A stretch of DNA of 64,000 bases from Patiria miniata (GCF_015706575.1 NW_024037064.1:2789427-2853426), one strand, 5' to 3'. Counted from the first letter of the stretch, positions 1 to 14,701 are shown. Translations and numbers: made by a program. Notes: generated from the sequence alone by a model not told the origin.

Positions 1-640
1 GTGGCATCCTTCCACTTTCTCAGGCAAATAGGACCCATTTTTCAACCGTAATTTTGTCAAACCTGCCCTCAGATGGAAGCCTAAAAACCAGGGAGTTGAT
101 CCATGGCTACATTTACACAATTCCACCGTTTTTAAAGCCAACTTGGTCTCCGTTTTCAAAAGAAACTGTGGGGTCACTTTTTATGCTAATCAGCTCAATC
201 AGCTCGCGTAGAAATTCTCACTTGAATAAGTTCACTGAACCCCGATGTACAATTACTGGGGAAACAATTATCTCCAAAGCTGCAAGCCAATGCATGAGTG
301 ACGTTATGCCATGTAATTTCTGGAAGGAGTTGCATTTTTAATACAAAAATCAGGCTTTTGACCCTACATGACCCCATGCTGACCTTGCACCCCATACAAT
401 TTGGTGATGTGACATACAGTCATGCGGTTGAAAAACGAAGGCGATTTCTAAAGGTTACGTAACACTTCATTTTGAATGAAACTACATGTGGACACACATG
501 TTCACGTTGGCGGGCGAAATTTAATCTTTGAAATTAATTTCTCCCGTTTGGAAGACCGTATCTTCATGCAACTTTCGGGGTTTACTTTCCTCATAATGAT
601 TCAAGTATGTGCTAAAAATCGTTGTGATGTGTTCAAGACT
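1..640. other. No recognisable gene
   Basis: Only short open frames without splice context or family motifs occur here. Nothing in the stretch before the LINE fragment could be assigned. Confidence 0.5.
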
Positions 641-652
641 CAAACAATATCA

Positions 653-1890
653 CTAAAAATAATATTCTCTCCGAGTCTCAATTTGGATTTAGACAAAATC
701 GTTCAACTGAATTAGCGATACCGTATGTAATTAGTAAATTATGTAATGCACTTGATCAAAATAACTTCTCCATAGGCATTTTCTTGGACTTATCTAAAGC
801 ATTTGATACTTCACGATATTCTTATAAGTAAATTAGAACATTACGGAATGCGGGGAACAGCTTTGGACCTACTGAAAAGTTATGTGTGTAACAGAAAGCA
901 GTATATGTGTCATTTAACTCTATAACTTCAACCAGCCGATTCATTACGTGCGGGGTACCTCAGGGTTCCGTATTGGGTCCTTTACTATTTCTTCTCTATA
1001 TTAATGATATATGTAATACTTCAGACACTGTAACATTTTGTTTATTTGCAGATGATACAAGTTTGTTGTATACTTACGATAATGTAGATGAAGCAATTAG
1101 TAACCTAAATGTGGAACTTGAAAAAATCAGTACATGGCTTCTCGCAAATAAATTATGTATTAATGTCGTCAAGTCAAATTATATGATTTTTTGTGCCAAT
1201 CAGTTTAAGTACACACAATCTGTTCCTCTGATTTTGAATAACTCAAGGCTTAATCAGGTTAAGATAACTAAATTCCTGGGTGTAACTATTGATGAAAATC
1301 TCACTTGGAAAAATCATATTGATGAAGAAGCAACAAAAATTTCAAAGAACATTGGAATAATGAACCGTTTGAAATATTACCTTCCGAGTAAGATTTTATT
1401 AACATTGTATAATTCATTTGTTTTACCATACTTAAACTACTCAATCTTGACCTGGGGTAGTTCGCCATCTAAGTGTAACAAATTACTTACTTTACAGAAA
1501 CGAGCAGTTCGTATAATTTCGAATGCTGGCTATCGTGATCATTCTGCTCCATTATTTGCTAAATTAAATATATTACAATGTAATGACTTATATTACCTTA
1601 ATTTAGGAAAACTAATGTATAAATGTATGCATAATTTACTTCCGTCATGTTTTAATTCTTGTTTTACCTTAGCATCTAGCGTTCATGTATATAATACTCG
1701 AAGTAGTGCTAGGGGAAATTTGTTTGTCCAATTTAACAGAACGTCAATGTCAAAAAATAGTGTTATTCACCGAGGCACTTTAAATTTGTACTGGAATAGT
1801 TTAGATGATACTCTAAAATCGTTACTTTCACTATCTGTCTTTGTCAAAAAATTTAAAAACTCATTTTCTCGAATCATATTCATAAATTGA
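653..1890 (+). pseudogene. LINE reverse transcriptase, truncated and frameshifted
   Basis: This encodes the middle and C-terminal part of a LINE reverse transcriptase, which copies element RNA into DNA at a nicked target. Visible motifs in order are FLDLSKAFDT near 785-810 (first catalytic Asp), GVPQGSVLGPLLFLLYIND at about 950-1005, and FADDTSLLY at about 1048-1075 (the catalytic DD pair). After these comes the C-terminal thumb/connection region with N-K-L-C-I-N and K-F-L-G-V. A small deletion near 812 breaks the frame between the first motif and the rest; the downstream frame is open from 907 to 1890. The endonuclease and ORF1 are absent. It is a dead copy. Confidence 0.88.
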
Positions 1891-2080
1891 AATTCCATTA
1901 TTTTGTGTATTAATATTTAGGCCTTGTCTCACGCTTGTCCTGTCTGTCTCACGTATTGTTTTGTTTGTCCTTTGGTCGTATGTTTGTCCATAGGTAAGGG
2001 CACAAAAGCGTTCTGCTTAACCTTATACCTAAATGTTGTCATTTAATTTCACACTTTATAATTAATCACTGTGTACATAT
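653..2080 (+). mobile_element. 5'-truncated non-LTR retrotransposon (LINE), main body
   Basis: The sequence begins abruptly inside a reverse transcriptase domain, at an S-Q-F-G-F-R type motif, and runs through the end of the RT ORF at 1890 into an AT-rich 3' untranslated region. Its continuation is at 7528-7614, on the far side of an LTR element inserted at 2080/2081. Abrupt 5' truncation inside RT is the usual outcome of target-primed reverse transcription. The RT style is Jockey/CR1-like, but I cannot assign the clade by eye. Confidence 0.85.
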
Positions 2081-3858
2081 TGTTGCGTTCCCTAATAGCA
2101 GCTCGTGAAACATTTATTAGAGTCAACAATAATTCAATAAGTTGGAGGGAAACAGAGCTTTGGGGTGACAGTCACACATGTCAATACACTGATTTATTCA
2201 TCTCTTCACTTTGCATAACTTTGTTAGATTTCATCAACCTATAGGGTTTCTCCTTTTGGTAGTCTTTGGTAGCGTTATAGAGATAACAGGTTGGCGTCTA
2301 CAAAGTCTATACATGTAATATGTACAATGGCAAAACCATGTCAACCAATACGAACTGAGTGGGCACCGGCACGGTACGGGTTATCGACGGTCAGACCGAA
2401 GCGGGAGCGGTCCGCTACGGTGACCGGGGAGGCAACGGCAACTGGACGGGGCCAGCAAGTGTACCAGGCCGCACTACAGTTCGAACCAAAGTGTGCATGT
2501 GGCGTATCGGGTATCCAAGGTCAATCGAGGCACTATGCACCAAGGATAGTGTTTATGACAAGACCGGGCTAGCATAGCTGAACTACGGGGGAAATGGCTA
2601 CGGGGAGCCGGCTGGCCACAGCGGGAGCGGTCCGCTGTGGTGACGGGGATGAACTAGCTCTGGCTGGGCTAGAACACCAGACAACCGCACAACATGTTCA
2701 AGCTAAGACTAGCAGTCCAATGGCCATTCGAAACCGCACAGCACCATTGGGACTAGTGTATTACTATTTCACCAGCTTCTACACACTCCTCGAGGGATCT
2801 AGGAGAAGGATGCTTCATAATAACACTAGTACTAGTGATTGCACTATTACTTCACCGCGCCTCAACCACCGAGGGAGGCCGATGCTTCGTAGTGACTAGA
2901 GTCGCACAACAATTGGTCATTGGTCTGTCAGAGTCGAGTTCGCCGCACATCATACGATTTACCACACAACATATAAGTTGATCGCCGCACAACTTTGGGT
3001 TTAGGGTTCGTTCGCACTACATTGGTTTCGTGGTTCGCCGCACTGCCGAAAGTGAGGAAAACCTCCGGTATTTATAGGCAGTAGAAGTATCGGGATTAAA
3101 TAATGCATGATCACTGATTTAGGAATTAACCAATAGTAATCTTCCATGTCTAAGGGTCACATGTCTAGTCACATGATTTACTAAGAGTGCCTAGTGCAAG
3201 AGACTAGAAACGTGTGCATTTACATGAGGGAAAACATGGAGAGAGAAGTGTGCAAATACAGAGAGAGATGTGTGCAAATAGTGCGATCAGAGTGCAAAAG
3301 TGTTTACACAACATCTCGAGCAACCTTGATGGAGTGAGTGACAAGCTAAAAGGTTACTATGTCACAGGTTATTTACATCACAGGATGTCTTACCACGCCC
3401 AGCTACGCGACCACGCAAGGGTAACATTCCATTCCCTCGAGCTAAGTACGGGACTGGGAAACTGGACCGAGAACTCCAGTTAGTGTTCATGGGTAACGCA
3501 CGGGGGAGAGAAATGCTCCGTGCCGCTGAGCAGTCTCTCGGAGATCGCCAAAGCACGCATGCTATGGGAAAAGGAACTTAGCTCGCTGGGGCGAAGGGAG
3601 GTGTGGTCAGTCGCGCACATGTACATCGCTACATGAATAATGCATACAGTAGCGCGCGTGGTATTGCATCATGCGCTGTGTGTGTTCTTATTCCTCCATG
3701 GTAAGAGACCCTGGGAATAAAAGTGCAAGTTGGCAATTTACGATAATTAGGTAACATAAATGAACAGCAAAAGACAACAATAAGATTGTGTACTTCATGG
3801 ACAGAGTGAATCCAGAGGGCGCTAGATTTCCATAATCAAGCATTCTGGGTTCGTAACA
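2081..3858 (-). repeat. 3' LTR of the 2081-7527 element
   Basis: Long terminal repeat, 1778 bp, nearly identical to 5751-7527 apart from scattered substitutions and small indels, for example near 2978-3000. Short open frames inside it occur in both copies and look like chance. Confidence 0.85.
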
Positions 3859-3873
3859 CTATTCCCCCTCAAG
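3859..3873 (-). other. Polypurine tract
   Basis: Read on the minus strand this is CTTGAGGGGGAATAG, immediately followed by the LTR start TGTTACG. This is where plus-strand DNA synthesis would be primed, and it fixes the element's orientation as minus. Confidence 0.65.
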
Positions 3874-4323
3874 TTTTTACAACGTCCTCGTTGTAACCAA
3901 GAGGAAAACAGTAGAGTCAATACAGTTATTTGAAGGTGGCTCGTAGAAACTCCAGTTCATGAGTTCAGATCGAGGTAGAGTAGTGAACACAAAAAAACAC
4001 GAATTACGCAGGGCACAGCATATAATTCGTTGAGCAAAGCCTAGAGTTCTTCTAGAGTTCGTGGTGACTGTCACTTTTTGATGTTTTGTATCTAAACTAC
4101 TTGTAATAGAACTAAATTCTACGGAGACTAAAAGCTACTAATTCGGAAATACAAGAAGGAAAATAACATAAACAAAACAAGAGTACACTGTTCGAGTTCT
4201 TCGAGTGTCAGCGACATTGTCCTTGGTTAGACACACTGTGATCGCAAACACAGCTGTTGCGTCCGGATTTATGAATGGACGGTCACTGCATTGTTTACTT
4301 CCGCATTCCTGACCTTAGCGGGT

Positions 4324-5310
4324 TCAACAGAAAACGGACTCGTAGAGGGCTAGTTGAGATCTACGAATCTCGCTGGTGTACGCTGAGTGCGAGAACTTCG
4401 GCGGATGGGGGAAGTGTTCGTTGCAGTTTTTGTGGGGGGGAGCGTTGACTGCAACAGGTAGTTCTGGGATGTTGTTCTGGGCTGTCGAAGGAATGGACGG
4501 TGTCTCAGGCGGAGGACAGTTTAGGCGCAAAGTCTTTTGCAAGTCTGTCATCCATTTGGGAACATCATCGCTGTGGTACTGTTTCAGTCGGTCACGGTGG
4601 TCGATGGGGTGATTGGTCTAACCAATCAAGTACAACTTTCAGTCCGGGGTCTGCTCGTTGCATTGCAGCAATCTCCTCTGATGTGTAACCGTTAACCCAA
4701 GATGAGTGATGTCCAGCACTGGAACCGGTGTTAGCGACCATAGGGGCACGATCACTTGAACCATCATTTTCTTGGTCGTTTTGCTCGTCAGTAAGATTAG
4801 ATAGTTCTGCACTTTGCGATCCGGCACTTGAACCGGATTCTGCATCTTTATCGGGGACACAGGGCGAGTCGCAGTTCTTTTCTTTTCTCACTGAGTCAGG
4901 GGAGTTTTTAGCACGTTTTGGTCGTGTTGCCCGAATGGCGGCGGACGTGGGGTGTCCGGGAGTTTCTCCAATAGGGATGGCTGTGTGCGTAAAACGACTA
5001 TTGAACTTTCCATCGTCAAAGTCGCCGGTAAACTCACTGCACGAGCGCCAAATGAGTTTACCTAAGCTGCACACAGGAACCAGTAGGAGGGTTACCATCG
5101 TTGCCATCAGCACGAGGACTGTCGCAAAGGATACGGGCTTGACCGTGTCGGAGATGACGTCACTGCACGGGGGCGGGACATCAGTCGGCTTGGTTCGAGG
5201 GATTTGAACTTCAGCAGAGTCAGTTTTGATGGTTCGGGTTGATAGGGGGATTACGTTGTCGACTCGGAAGGACACGGTCCGCCGTGGAGCACTATGGTCG
5301 GTGCGTACTC
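4324..5310 (-). pseudogene. Remnant pol region of the LTR element
   Basis: The minus-strand frame 4592-5310 encodes a basic/proline-rich stretch, then a hydrophobic run of about 20 residues around 5090-5150, then an acidic Ser-rich stretch. It ends with a segment like the linker between RNase H and integrase in Ty3/gypsy polyproteins (YTSEEIAAMQRADPGL, then LDWLDQ). One frame over, at about 4560-4615, follows DRLKQYHSDDVPKW, which resembles the GPY/F end of integrase. The reverse transcriptase and integrase core are missing, so this looks like an internally deleted polyprotein with a frameshift. What the hydrophobic segment does is unknown. Confidence 0.45.
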
Positions 5311-5561
5311 CTTGGTGACACGCCGGTTGACGACTGGGGTGTTCCTGGCGATGGCATAGAGGGCGTGCTTGCCTTAAGCAGTGACGCTGCCCGTTGCTCT
5401 GCCTCAACAGCACGCTTTTCTGCCTTCTTAAGTTCTCGTTTCAGAGTGTCCAGCTGGTCTGCTTCATCAGGCCGCAATGATACGGAGCCGAATGACAGCT
5501 CAAGGTCATCTGCTTCTGCAGAGGCATTAAGCCTACGCGACTTACGATATTTTTTTGGCAT
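5292..5561 (-). pseudogene. Gag-like N-terminal coding remnant
   Basis: The ATG at 5559-5561 starts an 89-residue frame about 190 bp inside the 5' LTR, where Gag is expected. It starts basic (MPKKYRKSRR), continues into an acidic then heptad-like charged segment (residues about 33-62, rich in K/E/A, probable coiled coil) and ends in a Ser/Pro-rich tail. No capsid homology or zinc knuckle is visible. Related coding continues in the next frame near 5300. I infer Gag from position and composition only. Confidence 0.4.
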
Positions 5562-5732
5562 GGTGTATACAGGGGTATGGCACCACGAAGATAACGTGTA
5601 TAACCTCGGTCGAGCTGTAATGGCTGGCTAAGTCGAAGTTACTAAAGGTGTAACTCAGAGTTCAGTGTTCAAAGGTTTGAAAAAAATCAGATAAACGATT
5701 TTTCATATATCGGCGGAGTGTATCAGTCTGTA

Positions 5733-5750
5733 TCTCACCGCTGCCACCAG
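5733..5750 (-). other. Primer-binding-site-like sequence
   Basis: Immediately inside the 5' LTR on the minus strand, after one base, lies TGGTGGCAGCGGTGAGA. A TGG start complementary to a tRNA CCA end is what a retroelement primer site needs. The tRNA was not identified. Confidence 0.5.
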
Positions 5751-7527
5751 TGTTGCTGTGACCGGATAGCAGTTCGTGAAACATTTATTAGAGTCAACAA
5801 TAATTCAATAAGTTGGAGGGAAACAGAGCTTTGGGGTGACAGTCACACATGTCAATACACTGATTTATTCATCTCTTCACTTTGCATAACTTTGTTAGAT
5901 TTCATCAACCTATAGGGTTTCTCCTTTTGGTAGTCTTTGGTAGCGTTATAGAGATAACAGGTTGGCGTCTACAAAGTCTATACATGTACTATGTACAATG
6001 GCAAAACCATGTCAACCAATACGAACTGAGTGGGCACCGGCACGGTACGGGTTATCGACGGTCAGACCGAAGCGGGAGCGGTCCGCTACGGTGACCGGGG
6101 AGGAAACGGCAACTGGACGGGGCCAGCACGTGTACCAGGCCGCACTACAGTTCGAACCAAAGTGTGCATGTGGCGTATCGGGTATACAAGGTCAATCGAG
6201 GCACTATGCACCAAGGATAGTGTTTATGACAAGACCGGGCTAGCATAGCTGAACTACGGGGGAAATGGCTACGGGGAGCCGGCTGGCCACAGCGGGAGCG
6301 GTCCGCTGTGGTGACGGGGATGAACTAGCTCTGGCTGGGCTAGAACACCAGACAACCGCACAACATGTTCAAGCTAAGACTAGCAGTCCAATGGCCATTC
6401 GAAACCGCACAGCACCATTGAGACTAGTGTATTACTATTTCACCAGCTTCTACACACTCCTCGAGGGATCTAGGAGAAGGATGCTTCATAATAACACTAG
6501 TACTAGTGATTGCACTATTACTTCACCGCGCCTCAACCACCGAGGGAGGCCGATGCTTCGTAGTGACTAGAGTCGCACAACAATTGGTCATTGGTCTGTC
6601 AGAGTCGAGTTCGCCGCACATCATACGATTTACCACACAACATATAAGTTCGCCTCACAACTTTGAATTTTGGGGTTCGTTCGCACTTCATTGGTTTCTT
6701 GGTTCGCCGCACTGCCGAAAGTTAGGAAAACCTCCGGTATTTATAGGCAGTAGAAGTATCGGGATTAAATAATGCATGATCACTGATTTAGGAATTAACC
6801 AATAGTAATCTTCCATGTCTAAGGGTCACATGACTAGTCACATGATTTACTAAGAGTGCCTAGTGCAAGAGACTAGAAACGTGTGCATTTACATGAGGGA
6901 AAACATGGAGAGAGAAGTGTGCAAATACAGAGAGAGATGTGTGCAAATAGTGCGATCAGAGTGCAAAAGTGTTTACACAACATCTCGAGCAACCTTGATG
7001 GAGTGAGTGACAAGCTAAAAGGTTACTATGTCACAGGTTATTTACATCACAGGATGTCTTACCACGCCCAGCTACGCGACCACGCAAGGGTAACATTCCA
7101 TTCCCTCGAGCTAAGTACGGGACTGGGAAACTGGACCGAGAACTCCAGTTAGTGTTCATGGGTAACGCACGGGGGAGAGAAATGCTCCGTGCCGCTGAGC
7201 AGTCTCTCGGAGATCGCCAAAGCACGCATGCTATGGGGAAAGGAACTTAGCTCGCTGGGGCGAAGGGAGGTGTGGTCAGTCGCGCACATGTACATCGCTA
7301 CATGAATAATGCATACAGTAGCGCGCGTGGTATTGCATCATGCGCTGTGTGTGTTCTTATTCCTCCATGGTAAGAGACCCTGGGAATAAAAGTGCAAGTT
7401 GGCAATTTACGATAATTAGGTAAAATAAATGAACAGCAAAAGACAACAATAAGATTGTGTACTTCATGGACAGAGTGAATCCAGAGGGCGCTAGATTTCC
7501 ATAATCAAGCATTCTGGGTTCGTAACA
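5751..7527 (-). repeat. 5' LTR of the 2081-7527 element
   Basis: Second copy of the ~1.78-kb terminal repeat; it ends in CGTAACA at 7527. The high identity to the other LTR suggests fairly recent insertion. Confidence 0.85.
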
Positions 7528-7614
7528 ATATCTATCTAATATTATACTAGTGACTTTTTGTAATGTATACATGTTTGTACATAATTGTAATGAATGACAT
7601 CATTGAAATAAATG
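7528..7614 (+). mobile_element. 3' end of the interrupted LINE
   Basis: The sequence continues the AT-rich LINE tail from 2080 after the LTR insertion. It contains AATAAA just before a TAC microsatellite, typical of LINE clades that end in short tandem repeats rather than poly(A). Confidence 0.65.
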
Positions 7615-10177
<2,563 letters not shown>

Positions 10178-10309
10178 TAGACTTGCTTGACGGGACTTGC
10201 TTGACTTGGCGGAACTTGCTTGACTTGACGGAACTTGAAGGAACTTGACGGACTTGCTTGACTTGACGAAACTCGACTTGGAGACTTGACTCGACTTGAA
10301 GACTTTTAC
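10178..10309. repeat. GACTTG-type minisatellite
   Basis: A degenerate array built from ACTTGCTTG, ACTTGACGG and related units, with a (CAAGT)n character on the minus strand. A related short tract lies near 30550-30620. Confidence 0.75.
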
Positions 10310-11338
10310 TCTCAATGCATGAATACATGCCCCTTCTGCACTGGCTGCCATGCAGTTGATGAAGTAAAGGGGGCTCACATATCCCTTTTCGGGCACGTCG
10401 ATGACTCCGGTTTTAAGAAAAAAGGAAAATTTCCGGATGCATAATATATACCGCCCTCATTGTTTTAAAGGCCGGAGGTACATTCGAACCCTCCTACCCC
10501 CTCCCTAACACATCTATCCCCCTGCCCCCAACCCCCCTTTTCGAAAAAAAAAATCACTGACAATTAATAGATTTTAAAACATAATATGTCTATACAAACA
10601 AATGGACATTGGAAAATTGCAAACATATTGAAAAGTTTAGGGCCCAACTGAATACGCAAAAGATCAATGTGCGAGTGAGACAGCTCCACAGCTTGCCCAC
10701 TTGACCAAGCGATTTGCATATCACATGCAACACGCTGGCCACGTGCACTCACACAACTGACCTCTGCAAGAAATCCAGTCATTGGGGGAAAACTTTGACG
10801 AAAAATGATCAGTGGTTTCTTATCCAATGAAATCGAGTCTTATATGAATGGAAAGAGAACTTCATCCTCTTTACAAAACCGTATACCCCCAGTGTGCTCT
10901 GACATTGGGTTCTCGATAAACAACCAAAGGCCTGTCACAAACGGTCATTTTCTGTTCTGCTCCACAGGCAATTGCCTCATACCCCACATTTTCAATAAAA
11001 ACATGATCAGTGGTTTTTTTGTCTTTCCAAGCCAAACATAAATAAATTTAAAGCCAGAAGAACGAAATTTCATAATATGCAACCCCCAGATTTGTGCGAC
11101 CGTCCGTTCTGAAGATACAAGGAATTTAATCTTCGTGTTCATTTCCCCACGTTAAAGCTTGTGTGGACATTTCCGGCAGATGCGCGCTACTTCTCATTAT
11201 AATGGATATTAAAAAATGGTAATAATGTAAAAAAAGAAAGGAAAAAAAAGGCAAAACCTAGGCCTACTGAAATACTTTTTTTTAAAGTTAATATAATTCC
11301 GTTTTGTAGAATGAGATGGGAAAGTACGGAAGCGTTAA
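10310..11338. other. Intergenic, no gene recognised
   Basis: A C-rich tract occurs at 10485-10545. The motif GATCAGTGG occurs twice (about 10807 and 11005), suggesting an internal repeat of unknown origin. No coding feature was recognised. Confidence 0.4.
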
Positions 11339-11901
11339 AGGGACATAATACAAACTAAAAAAAAAAAGAACTAAGTCATAATTATGACTTATATCTCATA
11401 ATTATGAATATTATTAAGTCATAATTATGACTTATATCTCATAATTATTATTAAGTCATAATTACGACTTATATCTCACAATTATGACTTATTATTAAGT
11501 CATAATTATGACTTTTTATTAAGTCATTATTACGATTTATATCTCATAATTATGACTTAGTATTAAGTCATAATTACGACTTATATCTCATAATTATGAC
11601 TTAATTATTGTTAAGTCATAATTATAAGATATCCTAAGTCGTAATTACGACTTAATACTAAGTCGTAATTATAAGATATAAGTCATAATTATGACTTAAT
11701 ACTAAGTCACAATTATGAGATTTAAGTCATAATTATGACTTAATAATAAGTCATAATTATGAGATATATAAGTCATATTTTGACTTAATAATAAGTCATA
11801 ATTATGACTTAATAATAAGTCATAATTATATGGCTTAAATAATAAGTCATAATTATGTGAGATATAATTATGACTTTTTTTTTTAGTAGGCCTTATTGCC
11901 T
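11339..11901. mobile_element. TTAA-flanked TIR element with palindromic core
   Basis: TTAA lies on both sides (11335-11338 and 11902-11905). The ends are AGGGACATAATAC... and ...TTATTGCCT, imperfect inverted repeats that extend into A-runs on the left and T-runs on the right. The inside is almost wholly the AAGTCATAATTATGACTT array. TTAA duplication is the hallmark of piggyBac-type integration. No transposase is present, so it would be a MITE. Confidence 0.55.
11371..11876. repeat. Palindromic AAGTCATAATTATGACTT satellite
   Basis: About 500 bp of tandem, slightly degenerate units, each itself a perfect palindrome. The left and right halves use the spacer TATATCTCA and its reverse complement TGAGATATA, so the whole array is also an inverted repeat. 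Confidence 0.85.
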
Positions 11902-11962
11902 TTAACGCCTCAGTAGTGATTCCCTCGTGCAGATCGCGAAGAACATGTTGAACAGTTGGTCG

Positions 11963-12477
11963 CAACCTCGTCCCCAGTGATTACTTTATTTCCAACCGCG
12001 TTTCCAATAGTAAACCCTGGATAGGAAACTTTCTTCCTCATACCGCAATTGGCTAGTAATGGATTTTTATCGTGTACGTACTTGGTGCTATATATTCACA
12101 ACGTGCATGCAGTACGTGTTTTCGCGATCATTCGTCCACGCCTTCTCGAAAATACTAATTTCCTTTCCAATTTGCTCATATTAATATGAAATATGATACT
12201 GCATGTTGTCTCGATAAGATCGTAACAGTTTGATTTCAAAAATCGTGTTTTCGTAACTCGATCACGCCGTGCTCGCGCTGCTACGAATTGACTCTGTTTT
12301 TTACCCCAGACACCCCATACAAAAACAAACGCTAATGTGTAACGCATATCCAGTCACCAGACTGTTCCTCATTTGCATACGTGTGCAAAAATCTTGCACA
12401 TGCAAATGATCCAATACCAGGGTGAGAGAGCAGGTAGTGGTGGGCGCGTACTGCTCGAGACCCTGGGGACGAGGTTG
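11963..12477. mobile_element. 515-bp MITE with 9-bp target duplication
   Basis: The element begins CAACCTCGTCCCCAG and ends CTGGGGACGAGGTTG, a perfect 15-bp terminal inverted repeat. It is flanked by identical 9-bp copies of AGTTGGTCG (11954-11962 and 12478-12486). It has no transposase. A 9-bp duplication fits Mutator-like elements. Confidence 0.85.
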
Positions 12478-12486
12478 AGTTGGTCG

Positions 12487-14616
12487 CGAACATGATCTAC
12501 TAGCTGTGCAGAGTCGACGTACCCAACAACCAGAAGCACACGAAAGCGCACAGGGCGTGCTGTCTCTTGGAGGCGCTCTTCATGTATACTTTTCCACGTC
12601 GACTTCCACTTCCGTGTTACTGCTTAGAGGAAACCAACCGAAATATTCGCTTCTTCCTACTCATCAGCAACTCTCAAATTGTTTACCATACAAACCAGAA
12701 ACGTCAGAAAAATGTGAGCAAACAATATTTATGTAATTGAATCATGGAGAAAACATTTTGTCGTAAAATTCTCATGTGATCGTTCTGGGTAGCTGGGGGT
12801 GTAGCATGTACTGATGTAGGCATACAGATGTATTGTTATTGTTAGTGTTATTTAAATTTGTTATGATGCCATTTCGGCCTACTGGACATGCTAGCTGTAT
12901 CGAGTGACATGCTGGCTGTATCGAGTGACATTACTCGATGCAAACTTGCAAAATACGGCGATCGTGTAGTGTAGGGCCGACGATCCCCCAACTATTACTA
13001 GCGATATTTTGATGGACGTATATGGCAGATTGGATTAAACCTTTAAAATGTCTGTGAATTCGCTTCTTCACGTGGACACGGCCTCATGGCTTCTCTTAAT
13101 TTTACCTTTTTTTGTGTGCCGTTTTCGTTTATTAAATGTTAATTTGGCTGCTGAGGTAGACTCATGTCTTGCAAACTAGCGTATGCTAAAAGAAAGTACA
13201 TGTATATGACACATTTTATGAAAAAGTCTGTGTATTTGTCTTATTCCTCCATGTTAAGACTTAACCTGGCTACTGATTTTTTTTTTTTAGAAGGCAATAC
13301 GTGTATAGTCCTATTTGGCCCGCGCCGTTTTGTTTGTTTTAGTACGTTAATTGGCAAAGGTGGTCTCAGATTCCTCCAGGAAAAGCCTGTGCATCCTCCT
13401 AATTATTTTTAGCCAACTGGGAAAATCTTTCTCAAAATAACGTTCACCCACTGCCGTTTTATTATTTTTACTTATTTTAAAAACAATTAAATGACAGCTT
13501 AAACAAAAGTAATCCGATGAAAATTAAATCATGGTAAAGAGGAAACCATGTCATGTTATCTCAGAAAATTGAATTAGAGAGAAGGTAGTGTCTTGGAAGA
13601 CGAGATGCGAAGCCATATTAGTGTTAATTTGATGGAGGGGGGGGGGAGGGGGAGGGCAAATGCTCCCTTGCTCACGCTCGGAAAAATGATAAATTGAGAA
13701 TATCATGAAAAAGGTAAGGAATTTTAGGGAAAATTGCCTTTGCCCCCCCCGGAAAAAAATCCTGGCAACGCCCATGAGTGTGACACTTCTTTTGACAGTA
13801 TAGGCCTGTGGAAAGCTGTTACACAAATTGATGTCTGTAAACTAGAATGTACGTGTTGTTAGCTCAATAAATGTGTCACAAATACTGGCCTTCCTCTGAT
13901 TCCTCCGATTGTGCTAAATTTCATCCAACGATGTGTTTCTTGAGTTTGAAATGTAGACTGTTTTTTAAATGGTGCCATGGAAGCTACTTACCTGCTAAAT
14001 TACAAGGACAAATAAAAAGGTCAAAGGTTCATGTCTATGACCTCGAGGAAAACCATGCAGTTATTCCGGACAAACACACTCCAAATTTCCCCTGGTTATT
14101 AACTAGCAAAACAGTTTCCTCAGTTAATTTCCTTTTCACGAAATGTAGCGTGATAATTTGTGTGGCTCTAAAGAAGAAAGTTCAGTATTTGAGGCACATA
14201 AACATGTATATGGGAGCACTATTTAGCATCGTACATCTCTTAACTTTTACAAAATTGATAAACCAACTGGTTCTTCTCAGAACCACGCCACTCACGAATA
14301 TATATCATTGATCACATTGTGTTACCGCAAACCTCCCATTCATTGAAGTAAATTGATATTTAGCATTTAGAAACTGGACGTGAATGATGAATTGCAACAA
14401 TATATGACTAAAGTCAATTCCATATTTCTTTGCCTTCCCGGATTAACCCACAGTGCAAACAAATCCAATGAAGCATCACTGATGAATAAAAGTTATAATA
14501 TTTTGAAGAGGCTGTGCAGTTTATTGATAACGATGTGATTTTGCACTTCTTTTTTTAAATTCACATCTGGAGAGCCCTGTACCTGTCGATTCGTTTCAAT
14601 GCAAAAACACACCCTG
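12487..14616. other. Intergenic upstream of the TRIM gene
   Basis: A G-rich tract (about 13637-13657) and a C-rich tract (13743-13750) bracket a short degenerate mobile-element-like unit. A 146-codon open frame at 13871-14311 shows no recognisable family features and no good splice context. Confidence 0.4.
12885..12931. repeat. 21-bp tandem duplication
   Basis: Two copies of GACATGCTAGCTGTATCGAGT with one mismatch, followed by the start of a third. Confidence 0.75.
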
Positions 14617-14650
14617 CCAATTACTATTGGTCCCCACCCATATAAGAAGA
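14617..14650 (+). promoter_or_regulatory. Candidate TRIM gene core promoter
   Basis: A CCAAT/ATTGG palindromic pair (about 14618-14630) lies about 10 bp upstream of CATATAAGAAG (14639-14649), 50-60 bp before the TRIM start codon. Alternatively the TTGTTAG at 14689-14695 could be a splice acceptor for a non-coding first exon. Confidence 0.35.
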
Positions 14651-14701
14651 CATGTGAATGATAAACTTATGTTAATTTTTTATCACTCTTGTTAGACAAA
14701 C

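Larger units (their letters stand above)
2081..7527 (-). mobile_element. Non-autonomous LTR retrotransposon with ~1.78-kb LTRs
   Basis: Two direct repeats of about 1.78 kb (2081-3858 and 5751-7527) flank 1.9 kb of internal DNA. Each repeat starts TGTTGC and ends GTAACA on the + strand. The 4-bp sequence ATAT lies on both outer sides (2077-2080 and 7528-7531), as expected for a target duplication. A purine-rich tract and a TGG-starting primer-site-like sequence lie at the inner LTR edges in the order expected for transcription from the minus strand. The internal part retains only scraps of gag and pol, so the copy must have been mobilised in trans. It interrupts the 3' untranslated region of the LINE. 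Confidence 0.85.

Noticed and set aside
2291..3483. Several + frames, repeated at 5962-7152
   Set aside because: They lie wholly inside the two LTR copies, overlap one another and have no family motifs.
11371..11876. CRISPR-like regular palindromic repeats
   Set aside because: No unique spacers, eukaryotic context, and the units run together; it is a satellite inside a transposable element.
13871..14311. 146-codon open frame on +
   Set aside because: No domain, no splice context, composition like its surroundings.
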